From contig CANFCG010000005.1 in NCBI GenBank assembly GCA_947445115.1, positions 42,691 through 106,690 of the forward strand: a DNA stretch of 64,000 nt. Reading direction: 5' to 3'. Origin of the DNA: Comamonadaceae bacterium (GTDB lineage: Bacteria; Pseudomonadota; Gammaproteobacteria; Burkholderiales; Burkholderiaceae_C). Position 1 is the first letter of the stretch. Each line of letters opens with the position of its first letter. The notes beneath the pieces are model-generated. The model saw nothing but the letters and a program-made list of their open reading frames with translations. It did not search any database and was not told the DNA's origin. The position numbers and the translations under genes were made by a program. Shown in pieces: positions 1 to 9,599 of this stretch.

Positions 1-501
1 GCCGTGCTGATTAAGGCTTTGCGGCCCGATTTGCAAATTGAGCCGCTACGTGGCAATTTAGATACGCGTCTTGGTAAGTTGGATGCTGGCAACTACGCCG
101 CCATCGTTTTAGCTGCCGCAGGACTGAAACGCCTTGGCCTTGCAAACCGTATCCGCGCTGTTTTTGAAACCGAGCACATGCTGCCCGCTGCTGCGCAAGG
201 CGCGCTGGGCTTAGAGATTCGCGCGGATCGAAGCGACCTCTTGGCGCTCCTCGCCCCCATGATTCATCAGCCCACGATGCTGGCAGCTTATGCCGAACGC
301 GCTGTGAGCCGTGCCATGGGCGGTAGTTGCTCGATGCCGCTGGCGGCTCATGCCACATTGATAGGCGATGAAATGTATCTTCGCGCCGCGTTTGGCGATG
401 AAATGACGGGTGTGATCAAACGGGCTGAAGGACGAGCCAACGTGCGGACGATTGACGAGGCTGAGCACTTAGGTAAATCCATCGCCGCGCAATTGCAATG
501 A
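1..501 (+). CDS. hemC: Hydroxymethylbilane synthase, C-terminal part (5' end outside window)
   Basis: This enzyme (porphobilinogen deaminase) joins four porphobilinogen units into hydroxymethylbilane in cytosolic haem synthesis. The reading frame is open from the first base, so about the first half of the usual ~310-residue protein is missing. The RGNLDTRLGKLD and AAAGLKRLGL blocks are typical of the family. The cysteine that carries the dipyrromethane cofactor is in GGSCSMPLAAHA, with its codon at 328-330. The stop overlaps the hemD start by four bases (ATGA), so translation of the next haem gene is probably coupled. Confidence 0.97.
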   Translation, partial: AVLIKALRPDLQIEPLRGNLDTRLGKLDAGNYAAIVLAAAGLKRLGLANRIRAVFETEHMLPAAAQGALGLEIRADRSDLLALLAPMIHQPTMLAAYAERAVSRAMGGSCSMPLAAHATLIGDEMYLRAAFGDEMTGVIKRAEGRANVRTIDEAEHLGKSIAAQLQ

Positions 502-1271
502 CAACAAAATCCATGCGCATCATCGTCACCCGCCCCGAGCCCGAATGCTCCCGCTGGGTGGATGCGATGCAAGCGGAGGGCTTATCTGCCGTGGCTTTGC
601 CGTTGATTGAGATTGCCAGCATTCCGTTTGTGTTTGATGCAAAGCAAAGCTATGACGCGTTTGTGTTTGTCAGCCGCAGCGCTGTCGAAGGTTTTTTTAA
701 AGTCGTCAAAAATGAGGTCCTGCAGGCCAAGCGCTGCTTGGTCTCTGGGCTAGGCACCCGTGCAGCCCTTATCCAGCATGGCTTGCAGGAGGGGTTTATT
801 GATGCGCCCGATAGCCACTCGAATCAGTTTGATTCAGAAGCGCTTTGGCAGGTAGCAGGCAAGCGGGACTGGCAAGGCAAGCATGTGCTGGTGGTGCGCG
901 GCGCAAATAACTTGGGTGAGCAAGAAGGGCGTCCATGGTTAGCCGATCAGCTCACAACAGCTGGGGCGGTGGTGGATTTTGTGGCGACTTACGAGCGCCG
1001 CTTGCCTAACTTAACAGACGCGCAAAGAGCCTTGCTGCAAGCCACGCCAGATAAGGCTTCCACGAGTGCGAAACAAGATATTTGGCTGTTTAGCAGCAGT
1101 CAATCGATTGAGCATCTCAAGCTTTTAGTGCCCTCGCGTGATTGGAAGACTAGCCGTGCCATTGCCACGCACGAGCGCATTTTTATCTCGGCTATGGGCG
1201 CCGGGTTTGGCAGTGTCACCATCACCCGCCCTGTGTTGGCAGATGTGATCAATGTCTTGCATAAAACTTAG
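498..1271 (+). CDS. hemD: Uroporphyrinogen-III synthase
   Basis: Closes and inverts ring D of hydroxymethylbilane to give uroporphyrinogen III, directly after HemC. The 257-residue product has the usual HemD length and opens with IIVTRPEPE, a typical start of the first lobe, followed by LPLIEI. Sequence conservation in this family is always weak, so the hemC neighbour with its ATGA overlap is the stronger argument. The hemX and hemY genes that often follow hemD in betaproteobacteria are absent; a surface lipoprotein gene follows instead. Confidence 0.93.
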   Translation: MTTKSMRIIVTRPEPECSRWVDAMQAEGLSAVALPLIEIASIPFVFDAKQSYDAFVFVSRSAVEGFFKVVKNEVLQAKRCLVSGLGTRAALIQHGLQEGFIDAPDSHSNQFDSEALWQVAGKRDWQGKHVLVVRGANNLGEQEGRPWLADQLTTAGAVVDFVATYERRLPNLTDAQRALLQATPDKASTSAKQDIWLFSSSQSIEHLKLLVPSRDWKTSRAIATHERIFISAMGAGFGSVTITRPVLADVINVLHKT

Positions 1272-1395
1272 CTACGTTTGCACATCCCAATGGCTCGCCA
1301 GCGTTGCACAACATCACAGGACTCCAAAGCGTCTGAAACCACTACAATTTGCCATGCTCTTCCCCTCGTGGGTCGATAACCTCTACAGGATGCCG

Positions 1396-4128
1396 ATGAA
1401 TTACCGAATGCTTAGAAAATTTGACCTGACGATGGCCCTTAAGGGCGTGGTATCACTTTTTTTAGCACTCATGGTGGTGGCTTGTGGGGGGGCGAAGGAT
1501 AGCAGTGCGACCAATACGCCGGCATTAACGCTGAGCCTGGTGGATGCTTCAGGTGTTGCTGTAAGCACGATGGTGGCAGGGACCAGTTACACCCTTATTG
1601 CAACGGCGACGCAAACGGGCGGTGCGGCTGTCAATGAAATTGTGACCTTTTCCGCTGGATCTCTTGGAACTTTGAGCCCTTCATCGGGTACAGCTTTGAC
1701 CAATAGTGCGGGGGTTGCCAGCATGGTTTTTGTGCCGAGCACAGCGGGCGCTTCAACCGCCAGCGCAACCGCAACGGTTAACAAAATTACAACGACGGCT
1801 GCCACGTCAACCACAGCTGCAACCAGTACGACTACCCGTGTCACGGTCACCAACTCATTGAACTACGGTGTCACAACCCTTAGCGTAGGCAGCAGCGCGG
1901 CCTCTCTTTCTTTAAGCTTGGTGGATAGCGGCAATAATGTCGTCAACAGCATGACGCTGGGCACCAACTATCGCCTAGTGGCAACAGCAACTGACACAAC
2001 GGGTTTGGCGTCCAATGCGATTGTGACTTTTGTCCCCTCTAGCGCAGCAAGTTTGATTCCTTCGGCTGGCACGGCGCTGACCAATGGCAGCGGCGTGGCG
2101 CAAATTGTGTTGGTGCCCGGGACCGCGGGTGCATCAACCGCCTCCGCTAGCTTTACGGCGACAACTGGCACGGTGACCAGGGCAGTCAACTTCAACATCA
2201 TCCCCACGCCGACGACGACCCTTGGCACACTGACGCCAACCAGCAGTAGTGTGACCTCAGGCGGCACGACCACGCTATCGATCAACACTTTAGTCAATCA
2301 AGCGCTCACGGCGGGCGTCTCGGTTTTGTTTAGCACCACTTGCGGACAAATCACTTCGACGAACCCCGCGACTTCTAACTCTTCTGGCGTGGCAACAGCC
2401 ACCTATAGCGCGACGACGGCGGGTGGACTGCTTTGCAGCGGCGCAGTGACGGTGCAGGCCACGGCGGGTGGTTCTACGGCTTATGCCAATCTCGTAGTGG
2501 CGTCACCCGTGATTACGCTGACTAGCTTTGCGGCCTCGCCTTCAAGTATTGCCTCGGCGGCTAACTCGGCCATCAGCCTAACGGTTTTGAGTAATGGCAT
2601 TGTTCCGACTTCCTCTGTCAGCGTGGCACTCTCGGCAACGTGTGGGCAAGTGTCTCCCACGATTGCCACGACGAATGGCAGCGGCGTGATTAATGCGACC
2701 TATAGCTCGGTAAAAGTGGATGGCACCTTGTGCTCAGGCACTGACACCGTGGCAGCCACAACGACAGGGGCAACCGCTAGTACCACGATTTCAGTAGCCG
2801 CGCCCACCACGGGCTCGATTAGCTTTGTCTCTGCCTCGCCTGCGCAAATGTTTTTGAGCAGCTCTGGTGCCGTTGCAACATCCACACTGTCGTTTAAATC
2901 TTTGTTCTCTAATGGCGCTGTGGCGCCCTCGACAAGCGTTACGTTTACGTTAACGGGCAATCCTGGCGGCGTGACCTTTGGTACTTCTGGCAATACGTCT
3001 GCGTATACCGTGACGTCTGATGCCTTGGGCGTGGCAACAGTTTTGGTCTATGCGGGAAATGTACCAGGAGCGGTCACGATTACGGCGCAATGGGCCACTA
3101 ACACGGCGATTACAACAACCTCCAATGGTTTAACCGTGGCGTCTGGTCCTGCGCAGGAAAAAACCATTACCTTGACGGCGTCTAAAACAAACATGGATGC
3201 TTGGTTGTGGGATGGCGATACGACCACAATCACGGCGCGTGTGGCTGATGCTAATGGCAATCCTGTGCCTGATGGCACGGTGATTAATTTTGTCAGCTCG
3301 GGTGGGCAGATCAATCGGTCTTGTTCAACATCTACAGCTAATAGTGGCGGATTGAATGCTTCAGGTTTTTCGCAGTGCTCTGTTGTTTTGATGGGACAAA
3401 ACCCAAGACCGGCTAATGGTCGTGTCGCAGTATTGGCTTATCTTGAAGGCGTAAAAAACTACACGGATGCCAACGGTAATGGAACCTTTGATGCGGGTGA
3501 TACTTTGATTGACCTAGGTGATGCATTCCGTGACGATAACGAAAATGGTGTTTACGACGCGGGTGAATTTCTTATTTCCAAAGGCGGAACGATTGCTTGT
3601 TTGAACGCAGCCTCGATAGTTGCAGTTTCTTCAACCGGCTACGGCGGCACTCAGCCAACACGTAACTCGTACACGGATCCCATCACGCATATCACAACCA
3701 ATTACTGCACAGGCGCACTGGCTGGCGTCGTTCGTAGGCAAATCCCCATTTTCTTTTCGTCTTACAACGCCATTGGCACAGCCATAACCGTGAGTCCATT
3801 TAATACGCCAGCGGTTGCACCTTTTAGGTTTTATATTAATGGGACGGGGACCACGGGCAATTTGCTGCCGCTTCCATTTGGCACCTCAGTTTCGGCAGCG
3901 ATTACGAGCCCATCTACGGGCTGTACAGCCTCTGGCTTGACGCCAACAACGGTGTCCAATACTCCCTACACAGGCGTGAGTGCAACCGAAAACATTGCTC
4001 AGAGCTACCCTTTTACGGTCTATTTGACAGGTTCACCCACCGTTAATTGCTCGGGTGCCACGTTACAGATTAGCTATACGACGACGGTGTCTGGCGCTTC
4101 TAACTTCCTGTCGTTCACCGTCCCCTAA
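1396..4128 (+). CDS. Large Ig-like repeat lipoprotein with calcium-loop motifs
   Basis: Predicted secreted lipoprotein of 910 residues, probably anchored in the outer membrane. The start at 1396 has an AGGA five bases upstream; the frame is open back to 1252, inside hemD. A signal peptide ends in VVAC, with the lipidated cysteine at residue 30. The rest is rich in Thr, Ser, Ala and Gly. It contains two tandem invasin-like units that share ALTN.(S/G)GVA and TAGASTAS, then two units that each carry a cysteine pair (TCGQ and LCSG), then two further Ig-like units. Near residues 691-702 and 713-724 there are two Asp/Asn-rich loops, DANGNGTFDAGD and DDNENGVYDAGE, resembling dockerin or EF-hand calcium loops. 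The family is usually linked to adhesion or surface structure. The exact role here is unknown. Confidence 0.85.
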   Translation: MNYRMLRKFDLTMALKGVVSLFLALMVVACGGAKDSSATNTPALTLSLVDASGVAVSTMVAGTSYTLIATATQTGGAAVNEIVTFSAGSLGTLSPSSGTALTNSAGVASMVFVPSTAGASTASATATVNKITTTAATSTTAATSTTTRVTVTNSLNYGVTTLSVGSSAASLSLSLVDSGNNVVNSMTLGTNYRLVATATDTTGLASNAIVTFVPSSAASLIPSAGTALTNGSGVAQIVLVPGTAGASTASASFTATTGTVTRAVNFNIIPTPTTTLGTLTPTSSSVTSGGTTTLSINTLVNQALTAGVSVLFSTTCGQITSTNPATSNSSGVATATYSATTAGGLLCSGAVTVQATAGGSTAYANLVVASPVITLTSFAASPSSIASAANSAISLTVLSNGIVPTSSVSVALSATCGQVSPTIATTNGSGVINATYSSVKVDGTLCSGTDTVAATTTGATASTTISVAAPTTGSISFVSASPAQMFLSSSGAVATSTLSFKSLFSNGAVAPSTSVTFTLTGNPGGVTFGTSGNTSAYTVTSDALGVATVLVYAGNVPGAVTITAQWATNTAITTTSNGLTVASGPAQEKTITLTASKTNMDAWLWDGDTTTITARVADANGNPVPDGTVINFVSSGGQINRSCSTSTANSGGLNASGFSQCSVVLMGQNPRPANGRVAVLAYLEGVKNYTDANGNGTFDAGDTLIDLGDAFRDDNENGVYDAGEFLISKGGTIACLNAASIVAVSSTGYGGTQPTRNSYTDPITHITTNYCTGALAGVVRRQIPIFFSSYNAIGTAITVSPFNTPAVAPFRFYINGTGTTGNLLPLPFGTSVSAAITSPSTGCTASGLTPTTVSNTPYTGVSATENIAQSYPFTVYLTGSPTVNCSGATLQISYTTTVSGASNFLSFTVP

Positions 4129-4165
4129 TGCGACAATCAGCTCTTTGAAAATGTAGGAGTTCGTT

Positions 4166-4885
4166 GTGGCAGGTCATTCCAAGTGGGCAAATATCCAGCA
4201 CCGTAAAGGGCGGCAAGACGAAAAGCGACAAAAGATTTGGACGCGGGTGGTGCGTGAAATCATGGTGGCTGCTCGCACGGGCGGGGGCGACCCCTCTGCC
4301 AATCCGCGCCTTCGGTTGGCCATGGAAAAAGCTAAAGCTTCCAACATGCCGATTGATACCGTCAAGCGCAATATTGACAAAGCCACGGGCAATTTAGAAG
4401 GCGTGCAATACACCGAGGTTCGTTACGAAGGTTATGGCATTGGCGGTGCAGCGATTATGGTGGACACCATGACCGACAACAAGGTGCGCACAGTGGCCGA
4501 GGTGCGTCATGCGTTCTCTAAACACGGTGGCAACATGGGCACCGAGGGTTCGGTGGCGTTTCAGTTTAAACATGTGGGACAAATGATTTTTGCGCCAGGC
4601 ACGAATGAAGACGCATTGATGAACGTTGCTTTAGAGGCGGGCGCAGAAGACGTGATTACCGGTGATGACGGCGCGATTGAGGTGTTGACCGCGCCGTTGG
4701 AGTTTGAAGCGGTGAAAGCCGCTTTAGAAGCCAAGGGCTTTGTGCCTGAGATGGCCGAGGTGACCATGCGTGCGGACAACGCGATTGAGATGTCTGAGTC
4801 GGACGCGACCAAGATGCAAAAGCTACTCGATGTGCTGGAAGATTTGGATGATGTACAAGATGTGTTTCACAATGCCGTGCTTTAA
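4166..4885 (+). CDS. yebC: YebC/PmpR family protein
   Basis: Member of the YebC/PmpR/TACO1 family, first described as transcription regulators and more recently as translation factors acting at proline stretches. The 239-residue product starts with [15 protein letters not shown], the family's hallmark N-terminus. I choose GTG at 4166 because TAGGAG lies seven bases upstream and MAGHS follows at once. The gene sits 37 bases after the Ig-like lipoprotein and 17 bases before purD, an arrangement that says little about function. Confidence 0.95.
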   Translation: MAGHSKWANIQHRKGRQDEKRQKIWTRVVREIMVAARTGGGDPSANPRLRLAMEKAKASNMPIDTVKRNIDKATGNLEGVQYTEVRYEGYGIGGAAIMVDTMTDNKVRTVAEVRHAFSKHGGNMGTEGSVAFQFKHVGQMIFAPGTNEDALMNVALEAGAEDVITGDDGAIEVLTAPLEFEAVKAALEAKGFVPEMAEVTMRADNAIEMSESDATKMQKLLDVLEDLDDVQDVFHNAVL

Positions 4886-4902
4886 ATAAAAATTAAAAAT
4901 AA

Positions 4903-6192
4903 ATGAATATTCTTGTAATTGGCGGCGGCGGCCGCGAACATGCTCTGGCTTGGAAATTGGCCGCATCGCCGCGTGTGCAAATGGTGTATTTGGCGCCAGG
5001 CAACGGTGGCTCGGCAATGGATGGCAGGCTGCAAAACCTGCCGATCACCGATATCCACGAGCTGGCTGATTGGGCGCTTGCTAACAAAATTGGCCTGACG
5101 GTGGTGGGCCCTGAAGCCCCGCTGGCTGCGGGCGTGGTTGATTTATTTAGAAGCAAAGGCCTGCGCATTTTTGGGCCAACGCAGGCCGCAGCGCAGCTAG
5201 AGTCATCGAAGGCGTTTAGTAAAGCGTTTATGCTGCGACATGGTATTCCAACAGCCCACTACGACGTGTTTACAGATGCGACCCTCGCGGCTGCTCATGC
5301 CTATGTTGACAAGCATGGCGCCCCGATTGTGGTGAAGGCAGATGGCTTGGCGGCTGGTAAAGGCGTGGTCGTGGCGATGACGCTTACCGAAGCACACGAT
5401 GCCGTGGAGGCCATGATAGGCGTGGGCTGCGCCGTGGGCAGTCGTATCGTAATTGAAGAATTTTTGGCAGGCGAAGAGGCCAGTTTTATTGTGCTGTGCG
5501 ACGGCAAAAACGTGACAGCATTGGCGACATCGCAAGACCACAAACGTATTGGTGACGGCGACACAGGTCCGAACACGGGCGGCATGGGCGCGTATTCGCC
5601 CGCGCCAGTTGTGACGCCCGATGTTCACGCACGGGCTTTGCGCGAAGTGATCGTGCCAACCATCAAAGGCATGGCCAAAGACGGCATCGTGTACACAGGA
5701 TTTTTGTACGCGGGTTTGATGATTGGCAAGGATGCCGAAGGTAAGACCTCCATCAAAACGCTGGAGTTCAATTGCCGCTTGGGTGACCCGGAAACGCAGC
5801 CGATTTTGATGCGTCTGAAATCTGATTTGGTCGGCGTGTTGCTTGCCGCAACCGATGAACGGCTGAATACGATTGATTTAGAGTGGGACAGACGCACTGC
5901 GTTGGGTGTGGTGATTGCCGCGCATGGCTACCCAGCAATGCCGCGAACGGGTGACGTAATTAGTGGTATTCCAACGCTGGCACCAGACTCTGAAGTTCAA
6001 GTGTTTCATGCAGGCAGCCTGCAAAACGCGGCAGGCGAGCTTGTTAGTTCTGGCGGACGCATCTTGTGCGTGACGGCGCTCGCGCAAACGGTCAAGGCGG
6101 CTCAGATGCACGCGTACGATGTCGTTGATCAAATCAACATTGAGGGCTCTCAACACCGCACGGACATTGGCTTTCGGGCAGTCATCGGCTGA
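4903..6192 (+). CDS. purD: Phosphoribosylamine--glycine ligase
   Basis: GARS joins phosphoribosylamine and glycine using ATP, step two of purine synthesis. The 429-residue protein has the normal length. It begins MNILVIGGGGREHALAWKL, the N-domain nucleotide-fold signature. The ATP-grasp core carries VKADGLAAGKGV, and LEFNCRLGDPETQ is the metal-binding loop. No ribosome-binding site is obvious before the ATG; the upstream spacer is very A-rich. An acyltransferase gene starts seven bases after the stop, as in many Burkholderiales. Confidence 0.97.
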   Translation: MNILVIGGGGREHALAWKLAASPRVQMVYLAPGNGGSAMDGRLQNLPITDIHELADWALANKIGLTVVGPEAPLAAGVVDLFRSKGLRIFGPTQAAAQLESSKAFSKAFMLRHGIPTAHYDVFTDATLAAAHAYVDKHGAPIVVKADGLAAGKGVVVAMTLTEAHDAVEAMIGVGCAVGSRIVIEEFLAGEEASFIVLCDGKNVTALATSQDHKRIGDGDTGPNTGGMGAYSPAPVVTPDVHARALREVIVPTIKGMAKDGIVYTGFLYAGLMIGKDAEGKTSIKTLEFNCRLGDPETQPILMRLKSDLVGVLLAATDERLNTIDLEWDRRTALGVVIAAHGYPAMPRTGDVISGIPTLAPDSEVQVFHAGSLQNAAGELVSSGGRILCVTALAQTVKAAQMHAYDVVDQINIEGSQHRTDIGFRAVIG

Positions 6193-6199
6193 AAGCCTT

Positions 6200-6841
6200 A
6201 TGGATAAAGGCCTGCCAAAGAATATTATTCGGTTTAAAGGTAGCGTGTTTGCACGCTGGGTGCTTGCGTTGTTTGGCTGGCGTGTGCTGTTTGATGGTGT
6301 TCCCGGAAACAAGGGCGTGATTGCGGTTTATCCCCATACCTCGAATTGGGATTTTCCGCTGGGCATTTTGGCGAAATGGAGCGTTGGTATTCCGATTCGG
6401 TTTTGGGGTAAAGACAGCCTCTTTAAAGTTCCGCTCTTTGGCCATTGGATGCGCTGGGTCGGCGGCATTCCTGTTGATCGAACGGCGAAGAGTGGCTTGA
6501 TTACCAGCACCGTATCGCAGATGTTGGTAACGCCTGACGATGGTTTTTTTTGGCTTGCGCTGGCACCTGAAGGCACACGAAAAAAAATCCCAGGTTGGCG
6601 CAGTGGCTTTTACCGCGTGGCCTGCGAAGCAGGTGTGCCGCTTTGCATTGCCTACTTTGACTATCCGCGTCGGCTGGTGGGTGTCAATTATTTTTTTATG
6701 CCCACGGGTGACGAGGCGTTAGATATGGCGCACATTGCTCAAGTATTAGAAGGGCGTATCGGTTGCAAGCCAGACAACATGTCGCCGATTCGCTTGTTGG
6801 ACGCCGCAGTCGTGCGTGATAAATCTTTAATCGTGTCATGA
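6200..6841 (+). CDS. Lysophospholipid acyltransferase family protein (PlsC-like)
   Basis: Probable membrane-associated acyltransferase that moves a fatty acyl chain to a lysophospholipid or related acceptor. The 213-residue product shows the HX4D catalytic box as H46-TSNW-D51 and a second box PEGTR with Glu124. A longer frame starting at 6119 lies inside purD; ATG 6200, just after the purD stop, is preferred because the conserved part begins soon after it. The stop overlaps hemF through ATGA. The same purD - acyltransferase - hemF order is common in betaproteobacteria. The natural acceptor cannot be read from sequence. Confidence 0.88.
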   Translation: MDKGLPKNIIRFKGSVFARWVLALFGWRVLFDGVPGNKGVIAVYPHTSNWDFPLGILAKWSVGIPIRFWGKDSLFKVPLFGHWMRWVGGIPVDRTAKSGLITSTVSQMLVTPDDGFFWLALAPEGTRKKIPGWRSGFYRVACEAGVPLCIAYFDYPRRLVGVNYFFMPTGDEALDMAHIAQVLEGRIGCKPDNMSPIRLLDAAVVRDKSLIVS

Positions 6842-7758
6842 GTTCAAACTATTTCATTCAGCTACAGCAGCGCATCACGGATACTTTGTCAGCTATCGAC
6901 GGCAAGCCTTTTTTTCGCGACGAATGGAAGAAGGATGCGCGCGAACCGCTGCAAGGTTTTGGTACGACTTGCATCTTGGAAGGTGGCGATGTGTTTGAGC
7001 GTGCAGGCGTGGGATTTTCCTCTGTGAGTGGAAAAAAACTACCGCCCTCGGCCACGCAGCATCGCCCCGAATTGCAAGGCGCACCGTTCGATGCGATGGG
7101 TGTGTCGCTCGTCATTCATCCGCGCAATCCACATGTGCCGACCGTACATATGAATGTGCGGATGCTGACAGCCAAACCTGCTGGCAAGCCCCATGTCCAT
7201 TGGTTTGGTGGTGGCATGGATCTGACGCCGTACTACGGACAGCGCGAAGATGCGGTGCATTTTCATCAAACTTGTAAAGACGCACTTGAGCCGTTTGGTG
7301 ACGATAAATATCCACGTTTTAAAAAGTGGTGCGATGAATATTTTGTGCTCAAGCACCGAATCAATGAAGCGAACAACACGCCTGAACAAAGAGGCATAGG
7401 CGGCGTTTTCTTTGATGATTTTTCGGAGCTGGGTGCAGATAGTCATCTGTTGATGCAAGCTGTGGGCGATGCGTTCTTGCCCGCTTATTTGCCCATCGTG
7501 AGTCGTCGCAAAGATGTCTCCTACGGCGAGCGCGAGCGGGCGTTTCAACTCTATCGCCGTGGTCGTTACGCCGAGTTCAATTTGGTGTGGGATCGCGGCA
7601 CACACTTTGGTTTGCAATCAGGTGGGCGTACCGAGTCGATTTTGATGTCTATGCCACCACTGGCATCATGGGCGTATCAGTACAAACCAGAGGCTGACTC
7701 GCCCGAGGCCGCCCTGTATACTGAATTTTTACCTATTCAAGATTGGCTTGCGATATGA
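6838..7758 (+). CDS. hemF: Oxygen-dependent coproporphyrinogen III oxidase
   Basis: Converts coproporphyrinogen III to protoporphyrinogen IX by two oxygen-dependent decarboxylations. The 306-residue length matches bacterial HemF. The conserved blocks [15 protein letters not shown] and [18 protein letters not shown] are present, as is [10 protein letters not shown]. The start overlaps the acyltransferase stop, and the stop overlaps the nadD start (ATGA), so the three genes are probably co-translated. Use of this enzyme implies aerobic growth, at least under some conditions. Confidence 0.97.
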   Translation: MSSNYFIQLQQRITDTLSAIDGKPFFRDEWKKDAREPLQGFGTTCILEGGDVFERAGVGFSSVSGKKLPPSATQHRPELQGAPFDAMGVSLVIHPRNPHVPTVHMNVRMLTAKPAGKPHVHWFGGGMDLTPYYGQREDAVHFHQTCKDALEPFGDDKYPRFKKWCDEYFVLKHRINEANNTPEQRGIGGVFFDDFSELGADSHLLMQAVGDAFLPAYLPIVSRRKDVSYGERERAFQLYRRGRYAEFNLVWDRGTHFGLQSGGRTESILMSMPPLASWAYQYKPEADSPEAALYTEFLPIQDWLAI

Positions 7759-8381
7759 CCACCAAAACAAATGACGCGCACCTGAACATCGGTATTTACG
7801 GCGGCGCATTCGACCCCCCGCACCGTGCCCACATTAACCTTGCCGAAGCGGCGCTGGCGCAATTTAAGTTCGACGAGGTGCACGTGATCCCCACGGGCGA
7901 CGCTGTGCACAAACGCCGTCACCTTAGCCCGGCTGTGCACCGTATTGAGATGGCCAAGTTAGCGTTTCATGGCGTCGCTAAAACAGTGATCGACGAGCGC
8001 GAAGTCAATCGGGGCGGGGCATCCTACACGATCGACACTTTGTTAGAGCTGCGTGCCCTGTACCCAAAATCTAAATTCACGCTGATTATTGGACAAGATC
8101 AATTGATGGTGTTTCATACATGGCATCGCTATGAGGAGATCTTAAAATTAGCGACGCTGGCTGTCGTGGTGCGCGGCAGCGGCGGTGCGGCATCGAGCGC
8201 TGCCGAGGCCGCCAGTCCCATCCCGCACATCGTCATTCCCTTTGTGCCGCGCGCGGTCAGCTCCAGCGATGTGAGGCAGATGATTCGTGCCAAAGAATTG
8301 GATTCTGCATTTGCTGCGAAAATGAAGCCATCGGTTCTTGCCTACATCCATGAGCATTCGCTCTACCTTGGCAATCCTTAA
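7755..8381 (+). CDS. nadD: Nicotinate-nucleotide adenylyltransferase
   Basis: Adenylates nicotinate mononucleotide to deamido-NAD in NAD synthesis. The nucleotidyltransferase signature [11 protein letters not shown] lies near residues 16-26 and the second motif appears as [11 protein letters not shown] near the C-terminus. ATG 7755 overlaps the hemF stop as ATGA and is preferred over an in-frame TTG at 7743. The product is 208 residues, close to the family norm. It lies directly before rsfS and rlmH, a conserved cluster in proteobacteria. Confidence 0.95.
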   Translation: MTTKTNDAHLNIGIYGGAFDPPHRAHINLAEAALAQFKFDEVHVIPTGDAVHKRRHLSPAVHRIEMAKLAFHGVAKTVIDEREVNRGGASYTIDTLLELRALYPKSKFTLIIGQDQLMVFHTWHRYEEILKLATLAVVVRGSGGAASSAAEAASPIPHIVIPFVPRAVSSSDVRQMIRAKELDSAFAAKMKPSVLAYIHEHSLYLGNP

Positions 8382-8399
8382 TCTCTTATTAAAAAAATA

Positions 8400-9128
8400 A
8401 TGGCCACTACAAAAAAAACCACCACTCCGAAATCGACCAAAAAATCAGTCGAAGAATTTGTACCCGTCCCAAAAGCGCCGCACTCACCCGTGCGAGTGGC
8501 AATGGATAAAAAAGATGTACAAAAACTGCAGCGCGTGATTGTGGATGCGCTTGAGGACGTGAAAGCGGTTGATATCCAAGTGTTTGACACAGAAGATCAA
8601 ACGGCACTGTTTGAGCGAGTGATTGTGACCAGCGGTACATCGAATCGCCAAACCCGCGCTTTGGCCGCTAGTGTGCGCGATGCAGTGCGCGAAGCGGGTT
8701 TCGATAAGCCGCGTATTGAAGGCGAAGACAATGGCGAGTGGATTATTGTGGACTGCCACGCGATCGTCGTGCACGTGATGCAGCCTGCCATTCGCCAGTA
8801 CTACCACTTAGAAGATTTGTGGGGCGAGAAGCCGATCCGCATGAAATTTGGTGCGCCAAAACCTGTGGCAATCGTGAAAGAAGTGAAAGAGAAAAAGCCT
8901 AAGGCTGAGAAGAAGGCTGCGGCTAAAAAGGCAGCACCGCTCAGTGCTGGTAAGCCACGTGGGTTCTCTGGACGACCACCCGCCAAAAAAGCACCTGCAA
9001 AAAAATCCGTAGTGCCAGCTAAGAAAGTAGCAGCCAAAAAGGCAGTGCCAGCTAAAAAAGTAGCGCCCGCTAAAAAAGTAACGGCTTCAAGAGCGCCAGC
9101 TAAAAAGGTTGCCGCTAAAAAGGCATGA
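8400..9128 (+). CDS. rsfS: Ribosomal silencing factor RsfS with long Lys/Ala-rich tail
   Basis: RsfS binds ribosomal protein L14 and blocks subunit joining when nutrients are scarce. The core domain spans about residues 38-145, with [20 protein letters not shown] and YYHLEDLW as clear signatures. The protein is 242 residues against roughly 105-130 for the family. It has a basic N-terminal lead of about 35 residues and a tail from about residue 160 built of repeated PAKK and AAKKA units, like the tails of bacterial histone H1-like proteins. An internal ATG at residue 35 could make a form without the lead. The gene overlaps rlmH by four bases. Confidence 0.94.
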   Translation: MATTKKTTTPKSTKKSVEEFVPVPKAPHSPVRVAMDKKDVQKLQRVIVDALEDVKAVDIQVFDTEDQTALFERVIVTSGTSNRQTRALAASVRDAVREAGFDKPRIEGEDNGEWIIVDCHAIVVHVMQPAIRQYYHLEDLWGEKPIRMKFGAPKPVAIVKEVKEKKPKAEKKAAAKKAAPLSAGKPRGFSGRPPAKKAPAKKSVVPAKKVAAKKAVPAKKVAPAKKVTASRAPAKKVAAKKA

Positions 9129-9598
9129 AGTTAGTCATCGTGGCCGTCGGGCAAAAAATGCCCGACTGGGCACAGACGGCTGTTGACGATTACGCCAAAC
9201 GTTTTACCAACGATTTGCGACTTGAGATCAAAACCGTTAAGACCGAAGCCCGCACGGGACAAGGCTTAGATGCCATATTTAAGGCTGAACGTACGCGGAT
9301 TGAAGGCGTGCTGCAAACGCTCCGTAGTCCCAGAATTGTTGTTTTGGACGAGCGCGGTGCCAATCTCACCACAATGCAACTTTCCGCCAAAGTCAAAGAC
9401 TGGCAGCTTGGCGGCGACGATGTGGCGCTGATTTTGGGCGGCCCTGATGGGCTAGAGCCCACCTTCAAAAAAGCTGCGCATGAGCGTATCAAACTTTCCG
9501 ACCTGACGCTGCCACACGCCATGGCACGGGTGCTGCTGACTGAGGCGCTGTACCGCGCGTGGTCGGTGAATGCGGGACATCCTTATCATCGTGAGTGA
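9125..9598 (+). CDS. rlmH: 23S rRNA (pseudouridine(1915)-N(3))-methyltransferase
   Basis: SPOUT-type methyltransferase that methylates pseudouridine 1915 in helix 69 of 23S rRNA, using S-adenosylmethionine. The 157-residue product has the usual length. The cofactor-binding loop appears as [11 protein letters not shown], with GGPDG at 105-109, and the C-terminus ends in the conserved NAGHPYHRE. It overlaps rsfS by ATGA. Pairing of rsfS and rlmH is conserved across bacteria. Confidence 0.97.
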   Translation: MKLVIVAVGQKMPDWAQTAVDDYAKRFTNDLRLEIKTVKTEARTGQGLDAIFKAERTRIEGVLQTLRSPRIVVLDERGANLTTMQLSAKVKDWQLGGDDVALILGGPDGLEPTFKKAAHERIKLSDLTLPHAMARVLLTEALYRAWSVNAGHPYHRE

Positions 9599-9599
9599 C

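Noticed and set aside
1587..3314. Several long minus-strand open frames under the Ig-like gene
   Set aside because: They reflect the Thr/Ala/Ser-rich coding bias of the plus-strand gene, are Val/Ala-rich without starts or ribosome-binding sites, and break up at domain boundaries.
8880..9128. Separate histone-like gene at the end of rsfS
   Set aside because: The lysine/alanine-rich part is in the same frame without a start codon or ribosome-binding site of its own.
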